Shown in pieces: positions 15,686-24,286 of a stretch of 64,000 nt of DNA. The position numbers and the translations under genes were made by a program. The first letter of the stretch is position 1. Each line of letters starts with the position of its first letter. The stretch comes from Robertmurraya massiliosenegalensis JC6 (GTDB lineage Bacteria > Bacillota > Bacilli > Bacillales > Cytobacillaceae): the NCBI RefSeq assembly GCF_000311725.1, contig NZ_HE978516.1:226671-290670 (forward strand), in the 5' to 3' direction. The notes below the pieces were generated by a model that was not told the origin of the DNA, searched no databases, and was given only the letters and a program-made list of their open reading frames with translations.

Positions 15686-17158
15686 CTATCTCCCGTTTAC
15701 CTCATAGGCTGCTCGAATTCCTGATTCTACCGCTCCTTCTACCCACCCATGGAAAGTAGACGTATGTTCTCCTGCAAAATGCAATCTTCCCTCAGGCTGA
15801 TAAATAATATCACCTAAATCTGTTTTCTGACCTGGTGCATAAAGGGTGAAACAACCTGCGGAAAAAGGGTTTCTTCCCCAATTAAATGTGACCCCTTTTA
15901 AAAACTCCTGATAGACGATGGAACCATATATTTTGGCAAGGTTCTTTAAAGCATATTGAATGACTTCTTGGTTAGACAGACTATTCCACAAAGCAGCATC
16001 ATGTCCCCAACTATAGCTTGCCAACATCACCGCTGGTCCAGGCCGACCAATAGCGTGACTTGGAATATAACTGAATCGTGTCGGTAAATCTGAAATTGCG
16101 TTCCCTAAGTGGTACCTCTCCCAAAAGGGCTGCTTAAATTCCAGGCCGATTTTCACCGAAGATATACTAAGTATCTCTCGAATCGCTTGCCGCTTATTAA
16201 AGCTAATCGAATCAAAAGGCTCAATTTCTATCAATTCCAAAGCTGAAAAAGGAATCGTAATAATCGCATAATCTCCTCTAAATGTATGTACCTGTCCTGT
16301 TATTTGATTGGTCGTTTGAAAAAGGACGCCCTGCTCATCTTGAATGATCTTAGAAATCTTCTCATTCACATAAATGTCATTTCGTAATTCAGTTAAAAAC
16401 GAATAAGGCAAGCGGTCATTCCCACCATCTATCTCAAAAAATTGGGCATCCTCGTTAAAAATCGGATATATAATATCCGTCACAATCCCAACAAATGAGA
16501 GTTCACGAAAACCTTCCATTCCAAGCATAATGCTAATTAATCGAATCGCATTCAATGACAAAGAAGGGCCATAAGGGTTATCCCTCAAATAAGCTTCCAT
16601 CGAATAGTCATCAAATTGTTTCATCAATTCTTCCTGTTCCTCTGTCGTGCTATTTTGATAGCGATCTAAAAAGGGCTGAACGGCAGCTAAAAATAGTTCA
16701 GTTGCCGTCTTCCCTTGTTCCCAACCGCTGAGAGGAAAATTCAATACATCAGGATTTTGTTCATAATTGGAACTTGTCGTTAGCACATTATTCACGTATA
16801 TCAAATCATTTGGAGTGGCATTGATGAAGTTATTTGTTTTCAGCTTGCAACGACGAATATATTCTAAAACTAATAGATGGTTATCAGGGATTCTCATCGC
16901 TCCAAATTCCAAATAGTTTCCATTACTAAAAGGCTTGCGAACAGTATAAATTCGCCCTCCAACTCGAGCATTCCCTTCAACCACTGTTACATGATGGCCA
17001 GCTTGTTTTAGCAGAGAAGCTGCCACAAGCCCAGCCATCCCAGCACCTGCAATCAAAATTCTTTTTGGAGTTGTTCCTTTATTTAAACCATTTCGTATTA
17101 AATGGAGCATATCATCTGGATAATTCAAATACGAATATTCGGTCGCTACTCTACTCAT
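15686..17158 (-). CDS. Flavin monoamine oxidase / L-amino-acid-oxidase-like protein
   Basis: A 490-residue FAD amine oxidase resembling B. subtilis YobN. RILIAGAGMAGLVAASLLK (about residues 35-53) binds ADP, VVEGNARVGGRIYT follows, and the C-terminal FAGEHTSTFHGWVEGAVESG closes the FAD site. No signal peptide, so cytosolic. Products would be an oxo-acid or aldehyde, ammonia and H2O2; the substrate cannot be assigned. ATG 17158 is chosen (GTG 17167 lies inside the ribosome site region). It is 79 bp after a LysE-type exporter gene on the same strand. Confidence 0.85.
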   Translation of the reverse strand: MSRVATEYSYLNYPDDMLHLIRNGLNKGTTPKRILIAGAGMAGLVAASLLKQAGHHVTVVEGNARVGGRIYTVRKPFSNGNYLEFGAMRIPDNHLLVLEYIRRCKLKTNNFINATPNDLIYVNNVLTTSSNYEQNPDVLNFPLSGWEQGKTATELFLAAVQPFLDRYQNSTTEEQEELMKQFDDYSMEAYLRDNPYGPSLSLNAIRLISIMLGMEGFRELSFVGIVTDIIYPIFNEDAQFFEIDGGNDRLPYSFLTELRNDIYVNEKISKIIQDEQGVLFQTTNQITGQVHTFRGDYAIITIPFSALELIEIEPFDSISFNKRQAIREILSISSVKIGLEFKQPFWERYHLGNAISDLPTRFSYIPSHAIGRPGPAVMLASYSWGHDAALWNSLSNQEVIQYALKNLAKIYGSIVYQEFLKGVTFNWGRNPFSAGCFTLYAPGQKTDLGDIIYQPEGRLHFAGEHTSTFHGWVEGAVESGIRAAYEVNGR

Positions 17159-17237
17159 CCACCTCACACCTTTCTATTCCATCATATGAAAGAGCGAAAG
17201 TGGATATGATGGGGCCAAAGACGCCCATCATATATGA

Positions 17238-17846
17238 TTATTTCTTCTCCAGCGCCAATTTTAATCCAAAGCCAATAAGGATTAGTCCTGTTGTTTTATC
17301 CATTACTCGTTGAACTTTTGCTGACATTAACCACTCACGTAAATAGTTGATGAAAAATACATAAACAAAAAACCAAGTAATCGATAATACTGTATATATC
17401 ACTCCCATTATAATAAGCTGAGTTGTCACATTATTTGCCCCATTTACAAATTGGGGTAAAAACGTGATGAAAAACATCGCCACCTTTGGATTCAGAACAT
17501 TCGACAATAGCCCTTGCGTAAATGGTGCTTTCTTCGTATTCTTCTCTAAACTAGAATCCGTTCCTTTATCCTTTTTAATAAAGGAAGTAGCTCCAAGATA
17601 AATAAGATAAATTGCTCCTACATACTTCACAATTTCAAACGCTAGAGCCGACTGCATGAGTATTGCCGATAAACCGAATGCAGCCGCTAATGTATGCACC
17701 AAAGAACCTGTTGTAATTCCAAGTGCGATTCGGTAACCATCTTTTCGGCCATCAGAAATCGTTCTTTTTGTAATAAGTGCCGTATCTATACCTGGACTCA
17801 TGACGACAAATAATGATAATAATAGAAAGGTGAAAAAATCATTCAT
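17238..17846 (-). CDS. LysE/RhtB family amino-acid exporter
   Basis: A 202-residue protein with about six helices and the LysE-family motifs SPGIDTALITKRTISDGRKDG (residues 18-37, cytoplasmic loop after the first helix) and LNPKVAMFFITFLPQF. It exports amino acids or derivatives. GAGGTGG precedes the ATG. The amine oxidase follows on the same strand, so the two may deal with the same amines or amino acids, which is a weak inference from proximity. Confidence 0.85.
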   Translation of the reverse strand: MNDFFTFLLLSLFVVMSPGIDTALITKRTISDGRKDGYRIALGITTGSLVHTLAAAFGLSAILMQSALAFEIVKYVGAIYLIYLGATSFIKKDKGTDSSLEKNTKKAPFTQGLLSNVLNPKVAMFFITFLPQFVNGANNVTTQLIIMGVIYTVLSITWFFVYVFFINYLREWLMSAKVQRVMDKTTGLILIGFGLKLALEKK

Positions 17847-17944
17847 TGGAAACCACCTCTGTTTAAAATTAACAACAGAGTATAATATTTTTCAATATTC
17901 TGCAAGATTTATTTTTCAAATTAAATAACAGAGGAGTTACGACC

Positions 17945-17995
17945 ATGCAATCAGAAAAAGAAAAAATGGTCGCAGGTGAAATGTACAATCCTTAA
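17945..17995 (+). pseudogene. Truncated sugar O-acetyltransferase (maa) start
   Basis: With GAGGAG upstream, an ATG opens MQSEKEKMVAGEMYNP followed by TAA. These 16 residues match the start of maltose/galactoside O-acetyltransferases (typically ...EKEKMLAGELYNP...). The rest of the gene is missing: the frame stops inside TTAAGCGGAATTT (17992-18004), the same sequence that forms the repeat at 43104. A deletion or repeat-mediated rearrangement removed the gene body. Confidence 0.75.
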
Positions 17996-18060
17996 GCGGA
18001 ATTTCTGTCTATTGCTCTTTACGTTATTCAGGGATGAATTTTCGGTAAGCCATTTTCCGT

Positions 18061-18732
18061 TTAAAATGATTTTAATGCAATTGTTTCCTTTGATTCTATA
18101 CTAGCAATCATATCTAACCATTTCTTTGGCTTGTTTGGTAGGACGGTATAATATCTTTTCAAAAATTTCACCACTAGTTTAGCATCGATTGCCTGTACTT
18201 CAGGGTCCAGTGTTAAAAAGGAGAGATCTAATCCTTCTACTGCTTCACCATCATTATTCCACGATGGATGAACATATGGAAAGTCTAAGCGACGATAGCC
18301 TAAATGAGACAACACTTCACGGCGAACATACGGATCCATTGGCTTAACGCCACCAAATTCATAGTCGTCGACTCGATATGGATCATAAATTTCCGCAAAC
18401 ATGCCAAAAAGCTCTTTTCCATTTTCTTCTGCTAACGCCTTTAAATCGGCCGCTCTTTTATTCGCTAAAAATGGTCCGATTCCAAGCCCAGCTTGACCGA
18501 TAATGGTAAAATCAGTCATCGCTACATTGAAATCTTCATAATAACGATATTCCGTTGCTCCAACCACTTGTCCTTCATGAACCGCCACAAATACTCTAAT
18601 CCCTGAATCCTCTAAAGGCTCCTTCCAAAGGTCAAATTCCAATACCTCTTCTGGTGGAAAAATATTTTGCATTAATTGGTGCATTTGTGTAAACAGCGGA
18701 TCATCTATGCTTGTAACTCTTATGTAATCCAT
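18061..18732 (-). CDS. GNAT-type acetyltransferase
   Basis: A 223-residue protein with a GNAT core: RVFVAVHEGQVVGATEYRYY and ADFTIIGQ-like strands, then GIGPFLANKRAADLKALAEE, a loose acetyl-CoA loop and following helix. The consensus R/Q-x-x-G-x-G/A loop is degenerate (QAGLGIGPFL), so activity is less certain. Start ATG 18732 with AAAGGAGG; upstream in-frame codons are ignored. No functional neighbour points to a substrate. Confidence 0.65.
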   Translation of the reverse strand: MDYIRVTSIDDPLFTQMHQLMQNIFPPEEVLEFDLWKEPLEDSGIRVFVAVHEGQVVGATEYRYYEDFNVAMTDFTIIGQAGLGIGPFLANKRAADLKALAEENGKELFGMFAEIYDPYRVDDYEFGGVKPMDPYVRREVLSHLGYRRLDFPYVHPSWNNDGEAVEGLDLSFLTLDPEVQAIDAKLVVKFLKRYYTVLPNKPKKWLDMIASIESKETIALKSF

Positions 18733-18849
18733 TTTATCTATTCCTCCTTTTGGCAAGCTTCGAATCTTTAAACAAAAATAGAATAGCATAGGAAGTTAGA
18801 ACAATGCTAAAAAGAAGATTCGAGTAATCCGTCATTTGTACATAATCTT

Positions 18850-18970
18850 TTATTCAATTTCATCTAACTCAAACTGTATGAAATCATTAGTAGTATCGAT
18901 GATATGGGAAATCCCCATTCCCGCTATAGGATCTCTCCAATCTTTCATCCATTTTTTAAGATGCCAAAAA
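18850..18970 (-). pseudogene. Possible C-terminal gene remnant
   Basis: Minus-strand frame reading WHLKKWMKDWRDPIAGMGIS and IIDTTNDFIQFELDEIE to a stop at 18850-18852. It has no ribosome site and only internal Met codons, and begins right behind the serine hydrolase stop. It looks like the tail of a lost gene; the family is not recognised. Confidence 0.3.
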
Positions 18971-18976
18971 TCTTAT

Positions 18977-19999
18977 TTATTGCTCTAATAATCCCATTTC
19001 AATTTCTTTCATTATTCCGTATGCTCCCTCTGATTTATTGGAACAAATAACAACCGTTGTTTCATGATTCGGATAAAAAGCAGAATGAAAACATACACCA
19101 GGGTCATAGCCCATTACATGATATTTATGGATAGTGGAATCTCTTTTTTCTATCCATACTCCATAGCCATAATAGGCATCTTCTTCATCATGAACATGAG
19201 GAATGAGCATTAATTCCACAGATGCGTTGCTTATAAGCTGTCCGTTCATAAGCGAATTCCAAAACTCCCCCATATCCTTCACGGTCACATACGCACCACC
19301 ATCCGAACCACCTTTTGCAGGGAGTGAATAAATATTGGTCTTCCATGTGCCATCAGGAAAATCAATATAACCATGTGACGTATTTGAAGGTAGAGCATCG
19401 AACTCAAAGAATCCTGATTTCTTCATATTTGCCTGTTTAAAAATATTCTCTTGAACGTATTCAGTAAAAGATTGTCCACTCGCCTGTTCAATAATCAATC
19501 CTAGTAAAATATAACCAGCATTATTATAGTGGAACCTTTCTCCCATTTTTAATTTCATCGGCTTATGTTGAAATAATGGCAGAAAGTCTTGTAACCTTCT
19601 TATTTTATACATCGGATTTTCATCCCACAATTCTTCAAAGTCTTCCATCTCTTCTTCGTCAAAGTAATCAGGGATTCCAGATGTATGTGTTAACAGATGA
19701 TGAATCGTTATTTCTTTATCAAAATGAGGGAAGTCGATATCAAGACATTCTTTTAACCTAGTATCGAATGCTAGTTTTCCTCTCTCTACTAATTGACAAA
19801 TTCCAACAGCAGTAAAGATCTTGCATCCAGATGCAATTCCATATTTTGTAGAATCGTTATTTTTAATGTGTTCAGAGCGATTGGCAAAGCCAAAGCTTAC
19901 TTCCATTAAGGTTTCTTGAGTGTCCTTAACTAAAATGGAACCAGAAAACTCATGTTCACTTTGAACTCTCTTTATTTTTTCTATTAATTTAGTTTTCAT
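18977..19999 (-). CDS. Serine hydrolase, class C beta-lactamase fold
   Basis: A 340-residue penicillin-binding-protein-like hydrolase. The nucleophile motif SxxK is S57-G-C-K60 (GIASGCKIFTA), followed by HHLLTHTSGIPDYF and HYNNAGYILLG, the Tyr-x-Asn motif. Such proteins are esterases, D-aminopeptidases or of unknown function rather than true beta-lactamases. No signal peptide is evident with ATG 19999 (GGGAGAG upstream), so it may be cytosolic. Single gene. Confidence 0.85.
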   Translation of the reverse strand: MKTKLIEKIKRVQSEHEFSGSILVKDTQETLMEVSFGFANRSEHIKNNDSTKYGIASGCKIFTAVGICQLVERGKLAFDTRLKECLDIDFPHFDKEITIHHLLTHTSGIPDYFDEEEMEDFEELWDENPMYKIRRLQDFLPLFQHKPMKLKMGERFHYNNAGYILLGLIIEQASGQSFTEYVQENIFKQANMKKSGFFEFDALPSNTSHGYIDFPDGTWKTNIYSLPAKGGSDGGAYVTVKDMGEFWNSLMNGQLISNASVELMLIPHVHDEEDAYYGYGVWIEKRDSTIHKYHVMGYDPGVCFHSAFYPNHETTVVICSNKSEGAYGIMKEIEMGLLEQ

Positions 20000-20187
20000 C
20001 TTACTCTCCCATCTAAAAAAAATTAGTTTAACATCGTTCTTCCGTATGTATTCCATACAAAAATAGATAATCCTTCTACTATAGATGAGATTTGAAGATT
20101 ATGTAGAGGGAGTTAAAGAGAATCGCTACCTTACGTTTCCATTTTATGCTAAAATCAGGTCAATACTTTCACTTTGGAGGAGAAAAA

Positions 20188-20805
20188 ATGAATCAGTTGC
20201 CTTATGAACGCCCAACAGAACATTACGATGAAAAACTTGAAACAATAGATGAACAAATTTGTGATTTAATCAAACAACGAAAAGATCTATCAAGTAATAC
20301 TCCTAGTCTTCCAACAAAACAGCTTCTTTCTAATTGGTCTAAAAAATATGATTTGTATGAAGAATTTCTAGTTAGTGTCTTTTCACATTTTTTGAACGAA
20401 GAGTGGTATAGACCTGTTGTAGAACCAACAGGATTTCTAAAAAATATCCCGATATTAAAATCGTTTGAAAAAGATCATAAATTTTATACAGTAACATTTA
20501 TCCGTCAATTTAAAAATGCTAGTGTCGTTCATTTTACGATTGATAGAGACGATCCTGAAGATGACGAAATGTCCAGGAGGTTTCGTGACCCCAACCTTTT
20601 TGACCTTGAAATTGTTGGTAAGGAAGTAGATTATGATTGTAGAAACGAAGGAGGTGGAGGCTCTGGTGGGCATGAATCATTTACATACATCATATCACCT
20701 GCCTTACCCGATGACCTCGTTGACTATAAATTAGTCTTTAAACAATGTAAAATTCCATTCAATATACCAACAGGCTTTGAATTTGTGATCGAATTGAACA
20801 AATAG
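20188..20805 (+). CDS. Hypothetical protein, 205 residues
   Basis: Not recognised. ATG 20188 has TTTGGAGGAG at good spacing. The N-terminus is helical and charged (KLETIDEQICDLIKQRKDLS), reminiscent of a chorismate-mutase-like or coiled-coil helix, and the C-terminal half is beta-rich with a Gly cluster (NEGGGGSGGHE). No membrane segment. The first bases of the gene (20191-20208) recur exactly just after its stop (20816-20833). The DUF6054 gene follows after 44 bp. Confidence 0.65.
   Translation: MNQLPYERPTEHYDEKLETIDEQICDLIKQRKDLSSNTPSLPTKQLLSNWSKKYDLYEEFLVSVFSHFLNEEWYRPVVEPTGFLKNIPILKSFEKDHKFYTVTFIRQFKNASVVHFTIDRDDPEDDEMSRRFRDPNLFDLEIVGKEVDYDCRNEGGGGSGGHESFTYIISPALPDDLVDYKLVFKQCKIPFNIPTGFEFVIELNK
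20191..20208 (+). repeat. 18-bp direct repeat, left copy
   Basis: AATCAGTTGCCTTATGAA, codons 2-7 of the hypothetical gene, identical to 20816-20833. Confidence 0.9.
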
Positions 20806-20815
20806 TTAGCCACCC

Positions 20816-20833
20816 AATCAGTTGCCTTATGAA
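20816..20833 (+). repeat. 18-bp direct repeat, right copy
   Basis: Identical to 20191-20208 and placed immediately before the ribosome site of the next gene. It suggests an old duplication or recombination bracketing the 205-residue gene. Confidence 0.9.
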
Positions 20834-20849
20834 GGAGGAGCTACTTTTT

Positions 20850-21185
20850 ATGGCAAAATATGAAACGACCATTATCGGACAGTACGAGGAAGTTGTAAAT
20901 CAACTACAATACGATATTAGCAATAGTGCCCTCTCGATGAATTTAGTTGATGAAAGTAACTACACGATTGAAGATACGAAAATTGCTGTTCGAGTTTATG
21001 ATAAATACTTTATGAGAAATGGAAACAGAGCCAGTTTAAGCCTTACCGTAGTTGGAACTAACGATAAAATTTTTGTTTCAGCAATCGGCGCTGGTGGTGG
21101 GAGCGGGATCATTTTCAACTTTAGTCTCGGTGCTGAAGATGATATGGTCGAAGTTGTACAAAAAAGCATTGAGCAAATGGGATAG
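20850..21185 (+). CDS. DUF6054 family protein
   Basis: A 111-residue protein starting MAKYETTIIGQYEEVVNQL, with ALSMNLVDESNYTIEDTKIAV and VRVYDKYFMRNGNRASL, as in the DUF6054 family of small Firmicute proteins. A Gly-rich turn (SAIGAGGGSGIIF) follows. Function unknown. ATG 20850 is favoured over 20829 because GAAGGAGGAG lies at the right distance. Confidence 0.75.
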   Translation: MAKYETTIIGQYEEVVNQLQYDISNSALSMNLVDESNYTIEDTKIAVRVYDKYFMRNGNRASLSLTVVGTNDKIFVSAIGAGGGSGIIFNFSLGAEDDMVEVVQKSIEQMG

Positions 21186-21224
21186 TATTTTCAAGACGAA
21201 AAGTACGGCTAATTCCCCTTAAAA

Positions 21225-22169
21225 CTAGCTAATTTTAAGGGGCTCTTCACTCTGTGAAAGTTCTGTTTCATTTGATGTATTTTTACTTAAAGCTAGCACA
21301 ACAATCATAATCATAATACATATGGTGCCGAGCCATTGAAACGCTCCAAAAGGTTCTTTTAGCCAAAAAACAGATGAGAGAACAGCGGCTATTGGCTCTG
21401 TACTTCCCAAAAGGCTCGATTCTTTAGCTGCGAGACTTTGTAAGCTTTCTATATAAAACCAAAAAGCAAGCATCGTCCCAAAGATAATCACGAATAGTAA
21501 GTAGAAATACGCTTCCACTGTTAAGGATTGAAAGTCCATTTGCCAAGGTGGATGAACAAAACTTAGTGCTAGACTACCAATGATCATCGCCCAACCCACA
21601 ATGACAAGGGAATCGTATTGTTTTAATAAAGGCACGGCATATAAAGTATAAAATGCTAGCGCACCTCCAGATAAAACACCCCAAATGATCGCTGGTGCTG
21701 GTACCGATAATTGAGTAATTGACCCATTGGTTAATAAGAAAAAGCAGCCAATTAATGCCAGTGAAACTGTCAGCAGATCTTTTCTTGTAAGGATAGCTTG
21801 CCTCCGAAAAAGCAAATAAACGATGATCATGACAGGTGCCAAATATTGAAGCAATGTCGCTACCGCTGCATTTCCATGTTTAATAGAGGCCATATAGGTG
21901 TATTGTACCGCAAGCATTCCGAGTAACCCAAAAATCATTAGTTGAATAGCTACCCTTCTAGTTTTCCAAACTCCTATTATTTGAGCACGATCTTTTCGAA
22001 AAAACTGGACTGTTAAGAGTAAAACACCCGCAATAAGCAACCTAGTAGTCACTAACCAATTGACATCTATTGCAAACTCTTGAAATAACTTTTTGGAAAC
22101 TGTTCCTCCAATTCCCCAAAATAATGCTCCTGTTATAACAAGAATGATTCCCTTGTATCTACTCATCAT
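21225..22169 (-). CDS. EamA/DMT family transporter
   Basis: A 314-residue ten-helix exporter with two EamA halves ([16 protein letters not shown] at the start; [19 protein letters not shown] in the second half). RhaT/YicL-like members export amino acids or other metabolites. The start has AAGGTGGAG. Divergent from an AraC-type regulator 115 bp away, which probably controls it. Unlike the DMT gene at 4283 this copy is intact. Confidence 0.85.
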   Translation of the reverse strand: MMSRYKGIILVITGALFWGIGGTVSKKLFQEFAIDVNWLVTTRLLIAGVLLLTVQFFRKDRAQIIGVWKTRRVAIQLMIFGLLGMLAVQYTYMASIKHGNAAVATLLQYLAPVMIIVYLLFRRQAILTRKDLLTVSLALIGCFFLLTNGSITQLSVPAPAIIWGVLSGGALAFYTLYAVPLLKQYDSLVIVGWAMIIGSLALSFVHPPWQMDFQSLTVEAYFYLLFVIIFGTMLAFWFYIESLQSLAAKESSLLGSTEPIAAVLSSVFWLKEPFGAFQWLGTICIMIMIVVLALSKNTSNETELSQSEEPLKIS

Positions 22170-22284
22170 GAGCTCTCCACCTTAAATATAAAAATAGTGT
22201 TACAATATCTCATATAATAAGTGAACAAAGGCTGAAATAATACTAAAATGGAATAAAAAAATATAACGATATTGAGGTGGTCAT

Positions 22285-23175
22285 GTGCAAATAAGAGATT
22301 TTAGAATTGACCAAAATCTAAGAGAACTAACCGAACACCGTACCGTTGTGTTACCAATAGCATGTTATGAAACAACAATTAATCAAAATATAAATGGTTA
22401 TATCCCACTGCATTGGCATGATGAATTACAGTTTATTCACGTTATAAAAGGTGAAGCCATTTTTCAAGTGAATGAAGAGAAAATGACTGTTCAAGAAGGT
22501 GAAGGACTTTTTATCAATAAAGGTTGTCTCCATATGGCAACAGACAAGGACCATTCGGATTGTACCTATATTTGTTTAAATGTTTCTTCAGAATTCGTTT
22601 TATCACAAGAACTTTTTACAAACTTTGTTAATCCTTATATTCAGGCAACAAATATACCTTATTTACATTTAGTTTCGAGTGATCAATGGGTGAGAAATAT
22701 CTTTAGCTCTATGATGAAAATCAATCAGTTAATCAATCAGCAGCCACCATACTATGAAATCGACATTAGCGTTCATATGACGTTCATTTGGAAGAATCTG
22801 ATTATCAACGGAATCCAATTGGAATACGAAGAGAAAGAACGATTAAAAAATCAACGAATGAAGCAAATGTTAGTTTGGATTCATTCCCATTATGCCGAAA
22901 AAATAGGGTTAGATGATATTGCACGTGCAGGTGGACTAAGTCGTTCTGAATGCTGCCGATATTTCAAACGTTTTTTAAAGAAAACCGCTTTGAATTATGT
23001 AACAGATTATCGAATTCAAAAAAGCCTACTTTTACTGCAACAATCCGAAGCCAATGTTACGGATGTTGCCTATCAAGTAGGGTATAATAGCACAAGCTAT
23101 TTCATCGATAAATTCAGAAAGTCGATGAACATGACACCGCTCGCTTACAAAAAAGAGAAACAAAATCGCGCATAA
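22285..23175 (+). CDS. AraC-family regulator with cupin domain
   Basis: A 296-residue regulator. HWHDELQFIHVIKGEAIFQV (about residues 43-62) is a cupin strand pair with ligand histidines, and the C-terminal ~100 residues form the AraC domain (IGLDDIARAGGLSRSECCRY; TDVAYQVGYNSTSYFIDKFR). The start is GTG 22285, since the nearby ATG 22283 runs into a stop; GAGGTGG precedes. Divergent from the EamA transporter gene, a frequent regulator-exporter layout. Confidence 0.85.
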   Translation: MQIRDFRIDQNLRELTEHRTVVLPIACYETTINQNINGYIPLHWHDELQFIHVIKGEAIFQVNEEKMTVQEGEGLFINKGCLHMATDKDHSDCTYICLNVSSEFVLSQELFTNFVNPYIQATNIPYLHLVSSDQWVRNIFSSMMKINQLINQQPPYYEIDISVHMTFIWKNLIINGIQLEYEEKERLKNQRMKQMLVWIHSHYAEKIGLDDIARAGGLSRSECCRYFKRFLKKTALNYVTDYRIQKSLLLLQQSEANVTDVAYQVGYNSTSYFIDKFRKSMNMTPLAYKKEKQNRA

Positions 23176-23252
23176 TCTAGTTAAATTTTCATTTGAGAAG
23201 GAGAACCACCCTTTTTCGTTGAAGTAGTTCATGTATACCATGTCGTAAAGGC

Positions 23253-23663
23253 GTGTTTATTGTTGTGGGAATTAATAATCATGAAGAAATTTATATCATC
23301 ATCTACTGTTTCATTTTACTGATACTAAATATCGACTATATAAGAGACTACAATAATATTAAAGAAGGACTCAAGGATCTTTCGTCCGATGTTGAATTAC
23401 TTGTAAATCCCCATGGAATTTCTTGGATGTTTTTCGTTTTAATATTTAACTTTTTTCGCAGATGGTTAATATATTTGCTTGCCCTATTCATTACAGGGAA
23501 CGTTGTTGTTCTGATTATTTCATGTGTTTTAGTTGTTGCAGACTTATATGATCGTTTATTTAATAATACTTTAGCTAAGCTTAAAAAATCGAAAATTCGC
23601 CTGTTTCTAACAGTCGTAGATACAGTTTATATCCTGTTTTTTGTTATTTACTTAATTTTATAA
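23253..23663 (+). CDS. Hypothetical membrane protein, 136 residues
   Basis: Not recognised. It has four hydrophobic segments: residues about 14-28, 55-70, 73-95 and 118-136, the last ending at the C-terminus. The start is uncertain: GTG 23253 is preceded only by AAAGG, and another GTG lies 12 bases downstream. Converges with the sigma factor gene across a shared hairpin. Confidence 0.5.
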   Translation: MFIVVGINNHEEIYIIIYCFILLILNIDYIRDYNNIKEGLKDLSSDVELLVNPHGISWMFFVLIFNFFRRWLIYLLALFITGNVVVLIISCVLVVADLYDRLFNNTLAKLKKSKIRLFLTVVDTVYILFFVIYLIL

Positions 23664-23678
23664 GGTTTGTTTATTTAA

Positions 23679-23704
23679 AATCCCACAGCATTTGCCATGG
23701 GATT
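23679..23704. terminator. Hairpin between convergent genes
   Basis: AATCCCA (23679-23685) pairs with TGGGATT (23698-23704). On the minus strand it is followed by TTTAAAT, so it could end the sigma-factor transcript, and possibly the opposite one. Confidence 0.5.
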
Positions 23705-24202
23705 CTAGTTCATCGTTGCTTTTAGCAAACGTTTCGCCCGAAAGAGTCTTGTTTTCACGGTAGAGATATTGATATTTAAGTATTGTTGAATCTCTTTCAT
23801 TTTCAAATCCTTGATGTAGGATAAATATAAGATTTCTTGGTATTTGTCAGGGAGACGATTCATCTGCTGTTGAACTTCCTCTCCCGTTTGTAGGTTCATC
23901 ACTTCAGATTCAGGTGTCTGGTCGTTGGCAATAAAGAATTCGGAGGTCGGGATCACTCGTTGATGATAACTCGTTCTTAAATGATCCATGCACTGGTTTT
24001 TCGTGATCGTATATAACCACCCTTTGAGCGAACTAATATCTTCTAATTGCCCTTGATGGATGTAACATTTTATGAATACCTCTTGCACAATATCTTCCAC
24101 AAGATACGGATCCATCACATATCTCCACGCCAATTTTTTCAACTCAGGACGATACGTATTCACTATTTCTTCAAATTGAAGTTCATTAAGACTCTCTCTC
24201 AT
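23705..24202 (-). CDS. ECF-type RNA polymerase sigma factor
   Basis: A 165-residue sigma-70 family factor: region 2 has DIVQEVFIKCY and SLKGWLYTITKNQCMDHLR, and region 4 has YQEILYLSYIKDLKMKEIQQ and NISTVKTRLFRAKRLLK. No anti-sigma gene is adjacent; the upstream gene on the same strand encodes an exported protein with a single N-terminal helix, 84 bp away, which might act as a membrane partner. ATG 24202 with GGTGAT. Targets unknown. Confidence 0.9.
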   Translation of the reverse strand: MRESLNELQFEEIVNTYRPELKKLAWRYVMDPYLVEDIVQEVFIKCYIHQGQLEDISSLKGWLYTITKNQCMDHLRTSYHQRVIPTSEFFIANDQTPESEVMNLQTGEEVQQQMNRLPDKYQEILYLSYIKDLKMKEIQQYLNINISTVKTRLFRAKRLLKATMN

Positions 24203-24232
24203 CTTTATCACCAAAACCTATCTTATTATTGA

Positions 24233-24268
24233 TCGAGAAAAAGAGTCCAACAGCTAACTTTTTCTCGA
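24233..24268. other. 10-bp inverted repeat upstream of the sigma gene
   Basis: TCGAGAAAAA (24233-24242) and TTTTTCTCGA (24259-24268) are perfect complements with 16 bases between. It lies after the exported-protein gene and before the sigma factor, so it may reduce read-through or regulate the sigma gene. Confidence 0.5.
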
Positions 24269-24286
24269 CCATTTTAATAACAGCAT

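Noticed and set aside
24233-24268. Rho-independent terminator before the sigma factor gene
   Set aside because: The stem is perfect but neither strand has a T run after it, so it is listed only as an inverted repeat.
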